Shown here piece by piece: positions 1-11,546 of a DNA stretch of 64,000 bases (the stretch's first letter is position 1; each line of letters begins with the position of its first letter). Under the pieces are notes generated by a model, which saw nothing but the letters and a program-made list of their open reading frames with translations, was not told the origin of the DNA and made no database searches. Position numbers and translations under genes: made by a program. The DNA comes from Candolleomyces eurysporus. Lineage: Eukaryota > Basidiomycota > Agaricomycetes > Agaricales > Psathyrellaceae. The DNA lies in assembly GCA_027579435.1 (NCBI GenBank), contig JANBPK010000868.1:1-64000 (forward strand). The letters run 5' to 3'.

Positions 1-3000
1 AATGTCTACATAACTTTAGTGCCTTCCCTCACATACTCTACCACCCGTGATACCTATAACCCTAGTTTTCTCTCTTTACGACTTGGGATATGATGCTCCT
101 TACTGTGCTTGCCATGACACGCGCTCTCGGTTGACTTTATATTCTCATATCTCTCTGCATTTGTAAACTAACATCGTATTTGGAACATCAAGTATTGATC
201 GCTGAACCAAGTTCCTTGTTTGCACACCCTTCAAGTTTGTTTGTACACCATCCCGAGAACTCAACATCCCGCCCGGTTCTGTTCCCAATAAAATGCTAGG
301 CCTCTCGTGGAGCATATCTATAGTAGAGTGGAGCTCCCTGTTCCATCTTGAATACCAGAGCTTCTCTATCCTCGTGCAGCGAGCTCTCGGATTCCATGCT
401 TCGCCTACCATAGTCCTACGTTACAATACGAGCTCAGTAAAAGGTTTAGAACTTGTCGAAAGCTCGCATCGAAATTATCACTTTGGGTATTCACTACAAA
501 GTTTCAAGCTTCAAGTCTCCACAGGTATTCAGAAACTTATGCATGAGGGATGATCAATCCGAATATCGAGGCGGAAGTCCAGTGAAGCCTAAAGGCAACA
601 CATAAAGGCACCCGTCACGCTATCGCCAGCACTTATACGAGCCGGATCCAGTCTGGGATTTAGTACGAAGTTCGAGTTAGACAAGTTGACAACTTACAAT
701 TTGCAGACATCTTCTACAATCTGTAAGGTATGATTGCGCATGGTTGACAATACCTTCCTCTTAATCCTAACATCGGCTGACTGGCAATTANTTTTTTTTA
801 TTTTTTATTTTGCAACGGATGGTCGCTCTGGTAATAGACATAATCTATCCTCAGGTGCAGAAGTGACTGGAGGAGAAGAGAGTAAGGAAAACGAAAGGGC
901 CGCTGGGAGAGGTCTAAATTTCCTCCCTGCCAGTACGTCCTATCGCCGGGGCGTTACAGCCCCCAAGATCACAGAAAGCTTCTCAAACCACTGGAATTCA
1001 TCCAGACTAGATATCTTCCTCCATTCCTGAAGTAACTGGAGACAAAGGTAGCCTTGTCTGTCCGAGGAATTCGAGGAAAATGAAAGCTGCAATGCGAATC
1101 AGTCGTTAGATTCATGGGCGGAGACAGGGCGTAGTATCCATAACCAGAGGCGTACAAACCGCCTGAGGGGACGCGGGAGGAGGGAGAGAGGAGGGTTGAG
1201 GAGGAGGAGGAGCTCGAGAAGTGGGGTTTTTGGGTGTATGTAGTTTATATAGTTTATCGGGAGGATGGAGGATGTTTTAGATGGATTGGGATGTACGAGT
1301 CTTATTTAACGGTATGCCTAGATCAAGTTTTAGACGAATTTACTGTCCTCTTTTACCACTTCTTTTACAAGTTCAAAGCGAAAGGCATGAAGTAAATAAT
1401 CTGATAATCTATCAGTCTTATCTATGTGCCGGTGCCGCCAGCCAATGGGAACCATCAAGAAATTCGCGAGAAACCATCTTTTTTAGTCATTTCGTCCTAA
1501 AAACACGCTGGGCGAGAAAGAACGTATCACGTAACGCCCTGAATCTTGGTTCAATCCTCCTACAAATACCAGTCGCTTTGCTGCCCTCACCAGTCCCGAC
1601 GTCACTCAGAAGCCCCCGAAAATGAGTAGAAGACGAACGTAAGCCAAAGGGTACACGGGAACGACGCGTATCCTCCCCGACTGAACCTCAGAGCGATGAA
1701 AGAAGACACCTCATACGAGCATTGTCGCTTCAAAACCACGCCAAGTGATGTATTCTGTATTCTTTAGAGCCAGGCCGACAGCGGGATGCACAGCGAGAAA
1801 GATGGGCGGGGAAGATACGGCGGCTTCGACTCTGAGGGTGCAAGGTCCAGGGAATGGGGTGAGCCAGTGTCTGAGACGCGTTCTAATTTCTTCTAACAAG
1901 TTGCTGAGTCACCCTGGATGGTAGACATGTACGTTGATGAGGCTGAGCGCCATTGGAGACGTCGTGAATCGCACACCTGAGCAGTCTCGCCTGGGAGCGC
2001 TGTGGGGAGATCCTCTTGCGTGCTCCTCTATTTAGGCTGGAGGGCGATGAGACCTACAAGCGCGAAACTGGGCGCCATGATGGCGCACTGCTCTCCTCAT
2101 GAACGAGGTATAGATCTGGTGAGTGGCCCCCTTCGACGTTGTTTCCATGCTTTTTGGCTAACGTTACATCTCTCTGCTGGGACCTAAACGCTTCCGACGT
2201 TAAATTAGCAGGGTACAGGAAGATTTGAATGAACCCACACTTTCTCTCTGGAATCCGCATATCCAATATCACTTGATTAGATGGCCCGTCTCTACAGCCC
2301 ACCGAATCTTCACCTATTGAGCCAGCCAGCCATACTTCGTCTCGGGTAGATGTGCAGATCACTAATATCTCTCGAAGTGCTCTACCGAGTTCCTATTTCA
2401 CTGTTGCTCGCTTGTCAAGCCCGAGCAGAGCTTTAGTCGACCTGGGTCTAAGCCAGCAACATACAAACACTCATGGGTTGCTTGCTCACCTAGGAGTCTC
2501 GTTGTCGTCACCCTGCCCGGAATCTCGTCGGTTTCGTGAACTTCTTCCGTTGACTTCACCTTTGCCCACCTGTCTCGCGTTGTCGCCTTAGATTCCTGCT
2601 GGAAACCAACTTGGCCTCATGGGCTTCTCCCCCAATACTCACTTGTAGTCATACACCTCAGGCGACTTCTGGCACCACTCGCTGGATGCCCTTGGGTTCT
2701 CTCATATTCCGGGTTCAAGCCTTTGTCGAACTGTTCATTCCAAAAGCGTCGACAGGAAACAGCCATGTTTACAACCCCTGTCAACCGTGGCCGCACAGGC
2801 TTCTGATGCGTCTTAAGCCATTGTCTTCTTCGGAAGTTCTTTCTAGCTGTGGTCGACCGGTTTGCATTATCAATCGCGCCCATTGGGTGCGGAAGAGACT
2901 GATCGGACGCGGCCACCTGACACCGTCGCGCTCGATGTGTTCGGTTCATCCACGTGATGCCTCTTGGTGGCCAAACACCAAGGCCGGACTGTTGGCTCTT

Positions 3001-3034
3001 TCCTCGTCTACTCTCGCACCAACGCTCATCATCC
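1..3034. other. No recognisable gene
   Basis: The open frames here are short, overlap on both strands and show no family signature or convincing splice structure. There is one N at 791. The last part is the upstream region of the HMG-box gene that starts at 3035. A degraded gene or an unusual non-coding RNA cannot be excluded from sequence alone. Confidence 0.5.
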
Positions 3035-6028
3035 ATGGCGAAAGGAAGCACTCGTCGACGTAAAGCCAACAGGCAGACTCCGCGCTCCAGTGGTGGACCC
3101 TCGGGGGTCGGATTGACGGCTGAGGAGCGTCTGGGCAAGTGTTTCGAAGAAATCGACGCCGTTGCTGAACAGGCCAAGGAGACTGAGCGCGAAGCACAGG
3201 GTACGTCTTGCTTTTCTACCATGCTACATTGTGCTCAATGGCTAGTCTAGTTGCTATTCGCGAATCTGGCATCTGGGACGAAAACTATAGCCAGGAAGAA
3301 CAAGCAACGGGGCAGTCCGATGCATTCACCGGGTCGCCACTCAAATGCTCGACACCGCACTCGAGCTCGGTCTCCAAGCTTTTCAACACCATTGCTGGGC
3401 CTGCGGAAACTCCATGGGGCGTACAGCTTCAAAATCTTTTCCCCGAGGACGAGATCTGCCCACCAAACAACGCGTCAAGGGCTCCACTGTTTGAGATGAC
3501 GAACCTCGATGTTGCAAGGCCATCTCATAACCCAGGCGTGCCAATCACGCCACCCGCACTACCCAGATCCCAGCAAGGCACGAGCGAAGATAAGCATCTC
3601 AAGCAATTCAGGCAATACGAAGAACTATTTTACGAGAGATTCCACCCGTCCTCGCCGCTGCCACAGCAAGATTCCGCGTTCGCACCACAGGATTCGACCA
3701 ATACGACAAATACTCAAGAAACAGGAAGCTTAGTGATTGATCTGGACGAAGACGACTTTTACGCGGACGATGTGGGCGTGTATTACGGGACGAATGGCGA
3801 GGACTCTGACGGTGATGCGCTGTCTGTCCCCGAGTCGTTGCCAGCCGAAACACCCACCACAAGTTCGGAGGTCATCTCCCCGTATCCGTCTGAGCCGCAA
3901 GATTCCCCAGCCTCGTCTCCCCCTGCAGAGGTCACAGGCACTCAATCAGAACCTTCCGAGGCTTCTTCCCTCAAGAAAGTACAACAAGGCCCAGCCACCG
4001 CAGCAGATGATACTGACGCTCAACCAAGGCCTTCCGAGGGACGTTCAGCTCCCACCGTCGCCGCCAAAGAGCAAGCAAGCACCGAAAAGAAGACCTTTTC
4101 TCGCAAGCGCCGCCTATCCGAGTCTGAGGATCAACCCAACAAACGCCCTGCGTCCGAATCCAAATTGCAGTCTGCCGCAGTCGCCACTGCTCAGGCTTCG
4201 CCCGCACCTGCGGCTCCATCTCCAGCCCCTCTTCCCGTGGCTGGTGTTGCTGCCAATACACCCGCAGTCGAGTCCGCGGCACCTTCTCGTGCTACCAACG
4301 AAGGCACACGTCAACGAGAGGCTTCGGAGGCGACGACCACCCCCAACCCGATCCCCTGCCGCCTCAGCCCGTGCAGTCTCTCGGGCGACTACTGCTTCTG
4401 CTCCTCCACGACACATTCCAGCGAGCTCAGGTAGCCACTGTGGAGCCACCAACACGAACGCCAGTGATATTGTCTGTGCATCCAAGCCCAACGTCCAGCT
4501 TCCTGAACGTGCTTCTAGCTCTACGAACGAAGGAGTGGATCAACGAAGCGCCCAAGAGGCCACCACCAATGCAAACCCATCTGTTTCCAGCGGTGAAACC
4601 ATTCAAACCACCGCTCCTCTTGCTCAACCCGTTCCTGTCAACGCAACTCGCCGCCGTGCGAATGCCGTCGCTCCGAGCAACGTCCCCACCTCGGCGTCAG
4701 TTGTTTCGTCGACACTTATTTCGAGTCCCGATTTCGAGGCTCCGGTTCCATGTGGTGAAAATCAGGGTACTGGGAAGAAGTGCGCTAGCATCAAGGGCAA
4801 GGGTAGACGCGGTGCTAATTCCAGGAACCAGGGCAACGAAAACGGTCAAACAACCATCCCACTACCTCTCTATGGAGGTATGCAGCTCGTGTGGCATTCT
4901 GGAAACCCCGATGCTGTGGTGGGGCACGCCGCGACAGGCTCCGCCGTCCAGCCATCCGACGCAAATGAGAAGAAGCCAGAAAATGGCTATATACTGTATC
5001 GGAACACGATGTTCAGTCTGCATTGGTCTGCCGAAAAGGTTAAGCTCGAGTGGAGAAACATGCCCGAATCAGAGAAAAACATCTGGTGCAGCAAGGCTGA
5101 TCTGAAGAGAGTAGAGGAGGCTGCAAAACGTCAGGGGAATTCATGTGGCCAGTCTACCTCTTCAGCTGTCCCTTCCCCGTCTCCCGGTCCATCGGCGCAG
5201 AACAATCAAGCGCAAACAAGTGTAGATTTGCCTCCCGTCCCTGGTCCATCTACAGCACCTACAGAAGGTTCAGGGCCAATCCAGTATGGCCAGGTCGGAT
5301 CTAGCAGCACACAGCAAGAGCCGCCTCAGGCCCCCGCAATGCCTCCCATGCAGCAACTCGCTCCGGATCCAAGGTACCAGGCACCCCCGAATGGTTTCCC
5401 GGCCACTCATTACCCTACAATTGGAGGAAACCACCACTATCCTCCCGCTACTGGTAACCAAGTGCCCCCGTCTTACTACCACATTCCTCAAGTATCGATC
5501 CCCTTCAATGGGTATCCCCCACAAGGCATGCCCATGGTTCCTCCCAACTTTTGGGCTCACGCTGGACTGGGCTATGGAATGCCTGCGCTGGTGAGTGTGA
5601 TTTGACCTTTGAACGTCGATTTTCTTGCTGACAGATGATTCTTGTATATAGCCTCCCAATGCTGCCTATTTCATGAACCAACTGCCTGCTACAAACAACG
5701 CTCACGACGATAATGCCAACGCTAATGCGGGCCCAAGTGTGCCCCTTACGAACGCTAACAATTCTTCCGACCCTCTTCCTCACGGTGTAAGTCTCGTTGG
5801 ATTCTTTATACTTTGAACTTGCCAGCTGATCATATCTTTCGTTCCTTTCAGCAGTTCCTCGGCTACCATCAAGCTGCTGCTATGAACGCCAACACTGCAG
5901 CGGGACCGAGCATGCCGCCTGCTGCTAACAACGTCCCCTGGGGTCAAGGTCTTCAATCCTGGGCTCCGACGCCTTGGTGCCCAGACTACCCTGGAAATGA
6001 AGGACCCACTGGGAGTCATAGGACCTGA
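3035..6028 (+). CDS. HMG-box-like, low-complexity nuclear protein (one frame break)
   Basis: The start is ATG at 3035 (MAKGSTRRRK, a basic N-terminus). Exons inferred from GT...AG sites and frame are 3035-3200, 3251-5590, 5652-5786 and 5852-6028. The 3201-3250 intron is phase 1 and the last two are phase 0. The middle is rich in S, P, E and A, with basic patches such as SRKRRLSESE. Around 4990-5130 is a divergent HMG box: NGYILYRN, then LEWRNMPESEKNIW. The C-terminal third is rich in P, Q, N and Y, as in many transcriptional regulators. The frame changes once between about 4330 and 4435: the first frame stops at 4434 and the homologous-looking frame continues from upstream. Two related segments (around TNEGTRQREASEATT and TNEGVDQRSAQEATT) sit on either side of the break, so the protein has an internal duplication there. 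The break is either a one-base indel in a C-rich tract or an unrecognised intron. A DNA-binding role is inferred from the HMG box; the target is unknown. Confidence 0.7.
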
Positions 6029-6031
6029 CGA

Positions 6032-6187
6032 CCACCCTCGATACGAGTAAAGGGTCGATGTCGACGGACGATTCGGGTTTGATTTATATTATTCATATTT
6101 GATTCATATCCACCCTCCTCAGCATGAGTAAAGGATGGAGGTCGACTGGCGAGTCGGCTTTGGTTTATCTTATTCATATCCATATCC
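6032..6187. repeat. Imperfect tandem duplication, period about 78 bp
   Basis: Two units begin with CCACCCTC at 6032 and 6110. Both continue through a GAGTAAAGG block, a GTCGAC block and a TTTATnTTATTCATAT block. They lie directly after the stop codon of the HMG-box gene, so they are probably in its 3' UTR. Confidence 0.75.
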
Positions 6188-7157
6188 ATTTGCATCTCGA
6201 CTCATCTGCATTACTATCTTGTTATATAGTATGTTGTACTACTCGCATCTTGTTGTGTATCATTTGTTTATCCTCCACGTATTGCACTCCTCATCGTGTT
6301 TTTGTATCGTGCTGTTGCTGCTGCTTGTCGTTTATGCTTTCCTTTGCCGCGTTGCTCTACGCTTTCCCTTGTTCGTTGTTGTGTATCCCATTGTACTTTA
6401 CGTTGTGCCATATAATGTGACCAATTTGAACGAGTTAGGACGTGTATCTCTTCCAGGCAAAATCCCAGTTGATTGCGTGTAGCCTGGCCAACCTGCTCAC
6501 CACCAAAGTTCAACGTTCAAGTTCTGTGGAACTCTGCCTCGGGTGGACCATCGACATCGACGACTAACTCGGACGAGACATCTAATGGACCAGCGGATTC
6601 ATAGGATCAAGCTCCACCAATAACGGAGCGTCAAAAAGTAAGAAGTCCCAACCTAATTCAAACTCGTTTCCCGAACGCCAGAGCTTTCGAAGGCGCTCAT
6701 AACCCCTAAATCAGAACTCGGTGAACCCAGCTAGAGTCATGGGGCATAGTCGTGAGACGGTAACGAGACGTGGAAGAGGAGGCGATCGAGGATGTCCTTT
6801 GTGACTGGGGGAGGAGAGTTTGGAGAAGATGAGTTTGTCGGAGATGCGAGTATCGCGCCTGTAGGAAGAACCAGTTGAATGAACGGGAGTCGGCGCAGTA
6901 TCAAATACTGCNTTGAACGAGAGCACTGCGGCTGCTGGAAAGATGGGAAGTGAAAGTAGGACGGAGCCGAGAGAGAAATCGAGAACACATCAGATCTGCG
7001 AAGCGAATACAGCAGTTTGTGCAAGCAGGCCTGTTCAAGATGAGGTCCCCCTCCCCTTTTTGGGGCGTACCCTGGGTCAGATGAGCATGCATGGGCGCTC
7101 GACAAACAGTTCACAAACACATGAAATGAACGATATCAAACGGTTCAGGCTGCGGGA
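6188..7157. other. Intergenic, nothing recognised
   Basis: This is the 3' flank of the HMG-box gene, then the upstream region of the NACHT gene. It contains one N at 6912. Open frames on both strands are short and without family signatures. Confidence 0.5.
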
Positions 7158-8770
7158 ATGTCGTCAACCCAGCCTCCTTCCTTCCTTCACTTCGACTGCC
7201 CCATGGCCACTGCCAGCAACTTCAACAAAGCCCGCAATGTCCAGATCGACAACTCCAACTTTACGAATCATGTTACGAATGTTACGAACGTGAACCCCTC
7301 AGCGGATCCACTGAGCAGTGAGTCTGGCTCACAGAGCTGTAGTTGAGCCTCTCAATCGATCGTTACTGCGATATACAGAACTCGAGGCTCGGATTGCGGC
7401 AGGTGCCATCCATGACTCGGCTGAGCGCTGTGATGCCCCCAAATGCTATCCAGAGACGCGAGTCGCCGTCCAAGACAACTTGTACTGCTGGATTGTGGAT
7501 GGTGACGGAGAATTGGAGCAGCCAAAGAAGATTAAATGGGTGACTGGGCCTGCAGGCACCGGGAAGTCGGCCGTTATGGGATCACTAGCAGATCGTTGTG
7601 CAGAGGATGGTCTGTTGGGCGCGACGTTCTTCTTTGCATCCTGGTCAGCGTCCATTGGCAGGCGCCGGAAGACCGCCTTCATCACAACCATCGCACACCA
7701 GCTGGCCCAGCATCGAGAGGATTTGAAGAACGCCATTTCCGCTGCTATGGAGAAGAACCCCGACGTGCTCGAGAAGAATCTGCACGTACAGATGGAAACT
7801 CTCGTTTTGGCCCCTCTCCAGGAGGTCGTTTGTCAATCCGAAAGGCCAGAGCTGCGGGTGCCATCATCGTCGACGGTTTGGACGAATGCGAGCCGAACAA
7901 TACCACAATACCAAGATCACAGGTCCACGGGCCACGCCGACGCGAACAAACGCGCAAGACCAGTTGGAGATCCTGCAAGTTCTTCAGGCAGCGTCCTCAG
8001 ATCCATTCTTTCCCTTTCGTATCCTCATCGCCAGCCGTCCCGAACGCGTATTTCGCGAATTCTTCGACCCCGAGATAAATCCCACCTCCTTTGCCCAGAA
8101 GCTGGATTTGAACGTAGAGCACAATGCCGACGCCGATATCATGCTCTTTTTGGAAGCCCAATTCCATCTCATTCGTCGCCGTTACAACTTTCCTCTGTCA
8201 TGGCCACCACCAGGAACGATTCGGACCTTGGTGGAGAATGCGTCGGGTCAGTTCATCTACGCCGCAACGGTCATCCGGTTGTTCGACACGGCTCACAGAG
8301 AGGCTCCGAAGGCGTTGCTAGAGGCTATTTTGAAGATGGAAGCCACTTGGACAACAAGTTCAAACCCACTCGAACAATTGGACGCATTGTATCTGCACAT
8401 CTTGGAGTCGAGTCCAGATCCGCCTCTTTCGGTACGGTGGATTCACGCGATCCACTTGTTCAGTCGGTACACTATTGATGCCTCTGTATTCAACATGAGC
8501 TTGCTCCTGCAAACGGATTTAGAGAGCAACGAGGCAGAGCACTTGCTCGGAACCCTTCACTCATTGATTCGGATTCCACCTCACAGCGATGAGAAGAGGA
8601 CCAAATATGGCTTTTACCATAAATCGCTGCTCGACTTCCTCAAGGACCCTAGCCGTTGCGGGAAACTGTACGTTAAAGAGAGTGAAAGAAGCGTGTTTAT
8701 CTGGGATGCATTCGTTCGGGTGTGTGCGAGTGAGTTCGCTTCTGCTTCATCCTCCGTTTCTCTGGAATAG
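7158..8770 (+). CDS. NACHT NTPase (NWD2/HET-E-like NLR), frame-broken
   Basis: The protein has the agaricomycete NLR-like layout. A short N-terminal part contains the motif NVQIDNSNFTN that commonly precedes the NTPase in these genes. Then come HDSAERCDAPKC, a Walker A (GPAGTGKSA, about 7548-7575), a Walker B (IIVDGLDEC, about 7866-7893), the sensor-like RILIASRPE, SGQFIYAATVIR, and the family C-terminal block YGFYHKSLLDFL. Coding moves through three frames. It shifts after about 7316; again between about 7820 and 7860; and again at 7897-7912, where ACAATACC is duplicated in tandem (8 bp), which exactly explains that last shift. ATG 7158 is the first in-frame start; ATG 7203 is an alternative. 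The frame ends at 8770, but a splice donor just before (GAGTGAGTTC) could lead to a further exon. No C-terminal repeat domain was found. In this family such proteins are thought to act in allorecognition or innate immunity; that is family knowledge, not shown here. Confidence 0.75.
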
Positions 8771-11222
8771 TATAAATCTGATGCTATGGTATTGAAGGGG
8801 GTTGTGACACCCAGTTTTCATACCCGGACAGCTTCCTTCAATTCCTGACGGTCCTTCCATATAGTTCATTTGCGGATGAGGGCATCACACATTCCAAGGT
8901 CCTTCATACGCCACACAGTGCTGATTGGTGGGTGTCGTTGGCCGTCGTACACGCGCGGATTAACTCGCTCTGGATTGTCTTCCGGCAATTTCACCTTTCA
9001 GTGCGTACAGTCCTCAATCTTTTCCAAACTTTGCACTGAAATTCAGCCTTCCTTTATCATTCATCTTTAGTGCCCCTGGTATCATTGCAAGCCAGGGTGT
9101 AGATTATGGAGCCGTTCCATTCTGCGTCGTTTGGGATCAGCTACCAGGATTGCACCTGGAGTGTTTTGGCCACACCGAAATGATTATACGGCGTTTGAGC
9201 AATTGGACCGCAAGGCAACCGAGGATTTCAAGCAGAGGGACTCCCAGAGCCAGAGTCGTGCATAATGTTAAATTTCAGTTCTTTTCGCCTGGGTTGATTG
9301 CTAAGGACTTGATATATGACAATTTATGCGTCGAGTAGAAATCCAGAGGTCAAAGGTATCTCTGGAATCGCGTGATTCAGGCAAAAAGCGAGTTCTATTG
9401 CGAGTCGAGGTACGGGTCCTTCCAGACAGCCTTGACATCTACGTAAGGTACCCAGTACACTGAGACTTGAGGGAAAGGAGAGGGAAGAAGCGACTCTTTG
9501 CCACCTCATTTCGTTTTCCAAGACTTTGAAGAAAACGACGGCTTCAGAGTATGAGCTAGTCCGCTTTTATGTCAATTGGCTTCATTTTTTGGGCTGCCCC
9601 ACGTCCTTCATGTTTTTCCTCAATCTTTCTCTCTTTTCTATCTACCTCTGCTCTCTGCCTCTCCAACTTTTGCGGTTACATCTTTTCATCCTCTGTCTTG
9701 GCACTTTCAACCCCTTCAGACTATCTCCGCAGATCGTCTCTCTTACCTCATCATGGTGTGTCGCATTTGTACCTGTCATCACGATTGTTTGAATACTTAT
9801 AACGAATGACCAACCAGGCAGCTTTAATAGCTCACGCGCACAGACCTCATCTAACCTTCACTCAAAAGCCGTAGCGAAGCGAGGCGTTTCTTGTATATCT
9901 TGCAGTTGCCTCTTCTTCCGAAAAATGGTATATGAGTAACATTCGCACCGTTGGGCAAGACACTCATCGCGGTGGGACTGTAAAAAGTTGAGACTATTGA
10001 ACGTGGCGAGTAAATTGGCCCGACGTTTCCGTGGAGGGTCGTGGACAGCGGGAGGGACTGAGCGGTTGGGTTTGGGCGAGCGATCATTAGGTTTGCTCGG
10101 TGGGCTCACTCACTCAAGGCGCACTGCCGCTTAATTTTGGTTTGAGGAAGTGAGCACTGACAAGACGTTATCATTGCTTCTCCTGTGACCGGCCTTATAT
10201 GCCCAGTCTCAATTTAAACCTACTATTTACCCTCCCCCAGGCTTACATAAAACCAGCCTGTCCAATGTGTGACCTCTAACAGGCTTAATCACTAACGCCC
10301 ACCGTGACCGTCATCACCAAAGTTAATCACCTTAAAGAACTATTAGTTCCATCTCACTCCTTCGAGATGACAACGGCCATCCAACTCAACCAATTCTCTG
10401 TCTCACCCATCTTGTCGTTTATTGAACGCAGCGTTCAGGAGAATACTGAACTGCCCATACCACCATTCATCGAGAGGGAACCATTCTTCCCTATGCGACA
10501 GGGAGCACGAGCTGCAATGAAATGCCGGTCTTTTTCGATCCAAGCACTTTTCGCCTCCCGGCATCCCAACTCCCCCTCTCATGCAAAGGGGACCTGTTTG
10601 GCATTGCGCTAGGAGACAGTTGTCGACTAATTGTCAGTGGTTGACGTCGTCGGTGGGCAACGATTTGTCTTTATCTCATTGTCTGGCATGCCGAGTACGA
10701 CAACGACGACAAGCCTCTCCATCGTTTTCATGTGTATCCGAGGAGTCTATACTCAATCTAGACTCACTATTATGCCAGCATATCATCCTTATCACCGAGC
10801 TTGTCGACTCTAATAAGTCCGATATTGTGGACTTGTTACCAACGTCCTCGCCACCCTTGCCTTTAGACCCTCGGACTCAGTTTGCTGCCACCTGAACTTT
10901 GGCATGGAAGTAATATTGCCGATTGCAGCCTCACCATCACCTCCAAGTTGGGTGATGAGGACCAAATCTTGGAAAGCCAGTTTGGCCACAGGAGATGGAG
11001 CTGAAGAGTTTTTTGAAGGGTTGCGGTGTTTCTGAGAAAGCAGTAGGTGCTGTTGTTTCTTACCTCAACCTGCAGTTTTGACCTATTGATTAATTAGGTT
11101 TGGTATGGACGACTTCCTAAGCGACACAGCGAGCTCCATCATCACCACTCACCAAGGGCAAGAATGCATTGGGGAACATTTCTTGAGTACAGCGAGGACT
11201 CCTTGAGGGTCCCGACAATGTG
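8771..11222. other. Intergenic, no gene recognised
   Basis: About 2.4 kb without a frame that looks coding. Short overlapping frames at 9526-9809 are translations of a pyrimidine-rich tract. A last exon of the preceding NACHT gene could lie just after 8770, but none was identified. Confidence 0.45.
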
Positions 11223-11546
11223 GTCCTGTGCCCTGGGTGCATGTCCTGTTGGACCGTCGAAGTATTGACTGATCCAATTTCCAATGCAATACAGACCATA
11301 TATTCAGGCATTCTTACTATATATGATAATAAATATATCTAATAAAATAAGAGCCTGTAGTCCCAGACAACCTCCTTTTGGGCCATTACAGTCAGTCAAC
11401 GCTCAGCGTAGGCCCAGGACGAGACTTCAGGCTATTATGATTCGTCGCGGCGTTTGGTATCCCAATCATTACCCCACTTTTCAACAAACACACGTATAAC
11501 CGCTGCAACCTCAGGCTTCCGGACCTCAACAAGTAGGAAAACAATG

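Noticed and set aside
9526..9809. Hydrophobic protein in overlapping plus-strand frames
   Set aside because: All three frames are open and hydrophobic because the DNA is pyrimidine-rich; no start context or conservation sign.
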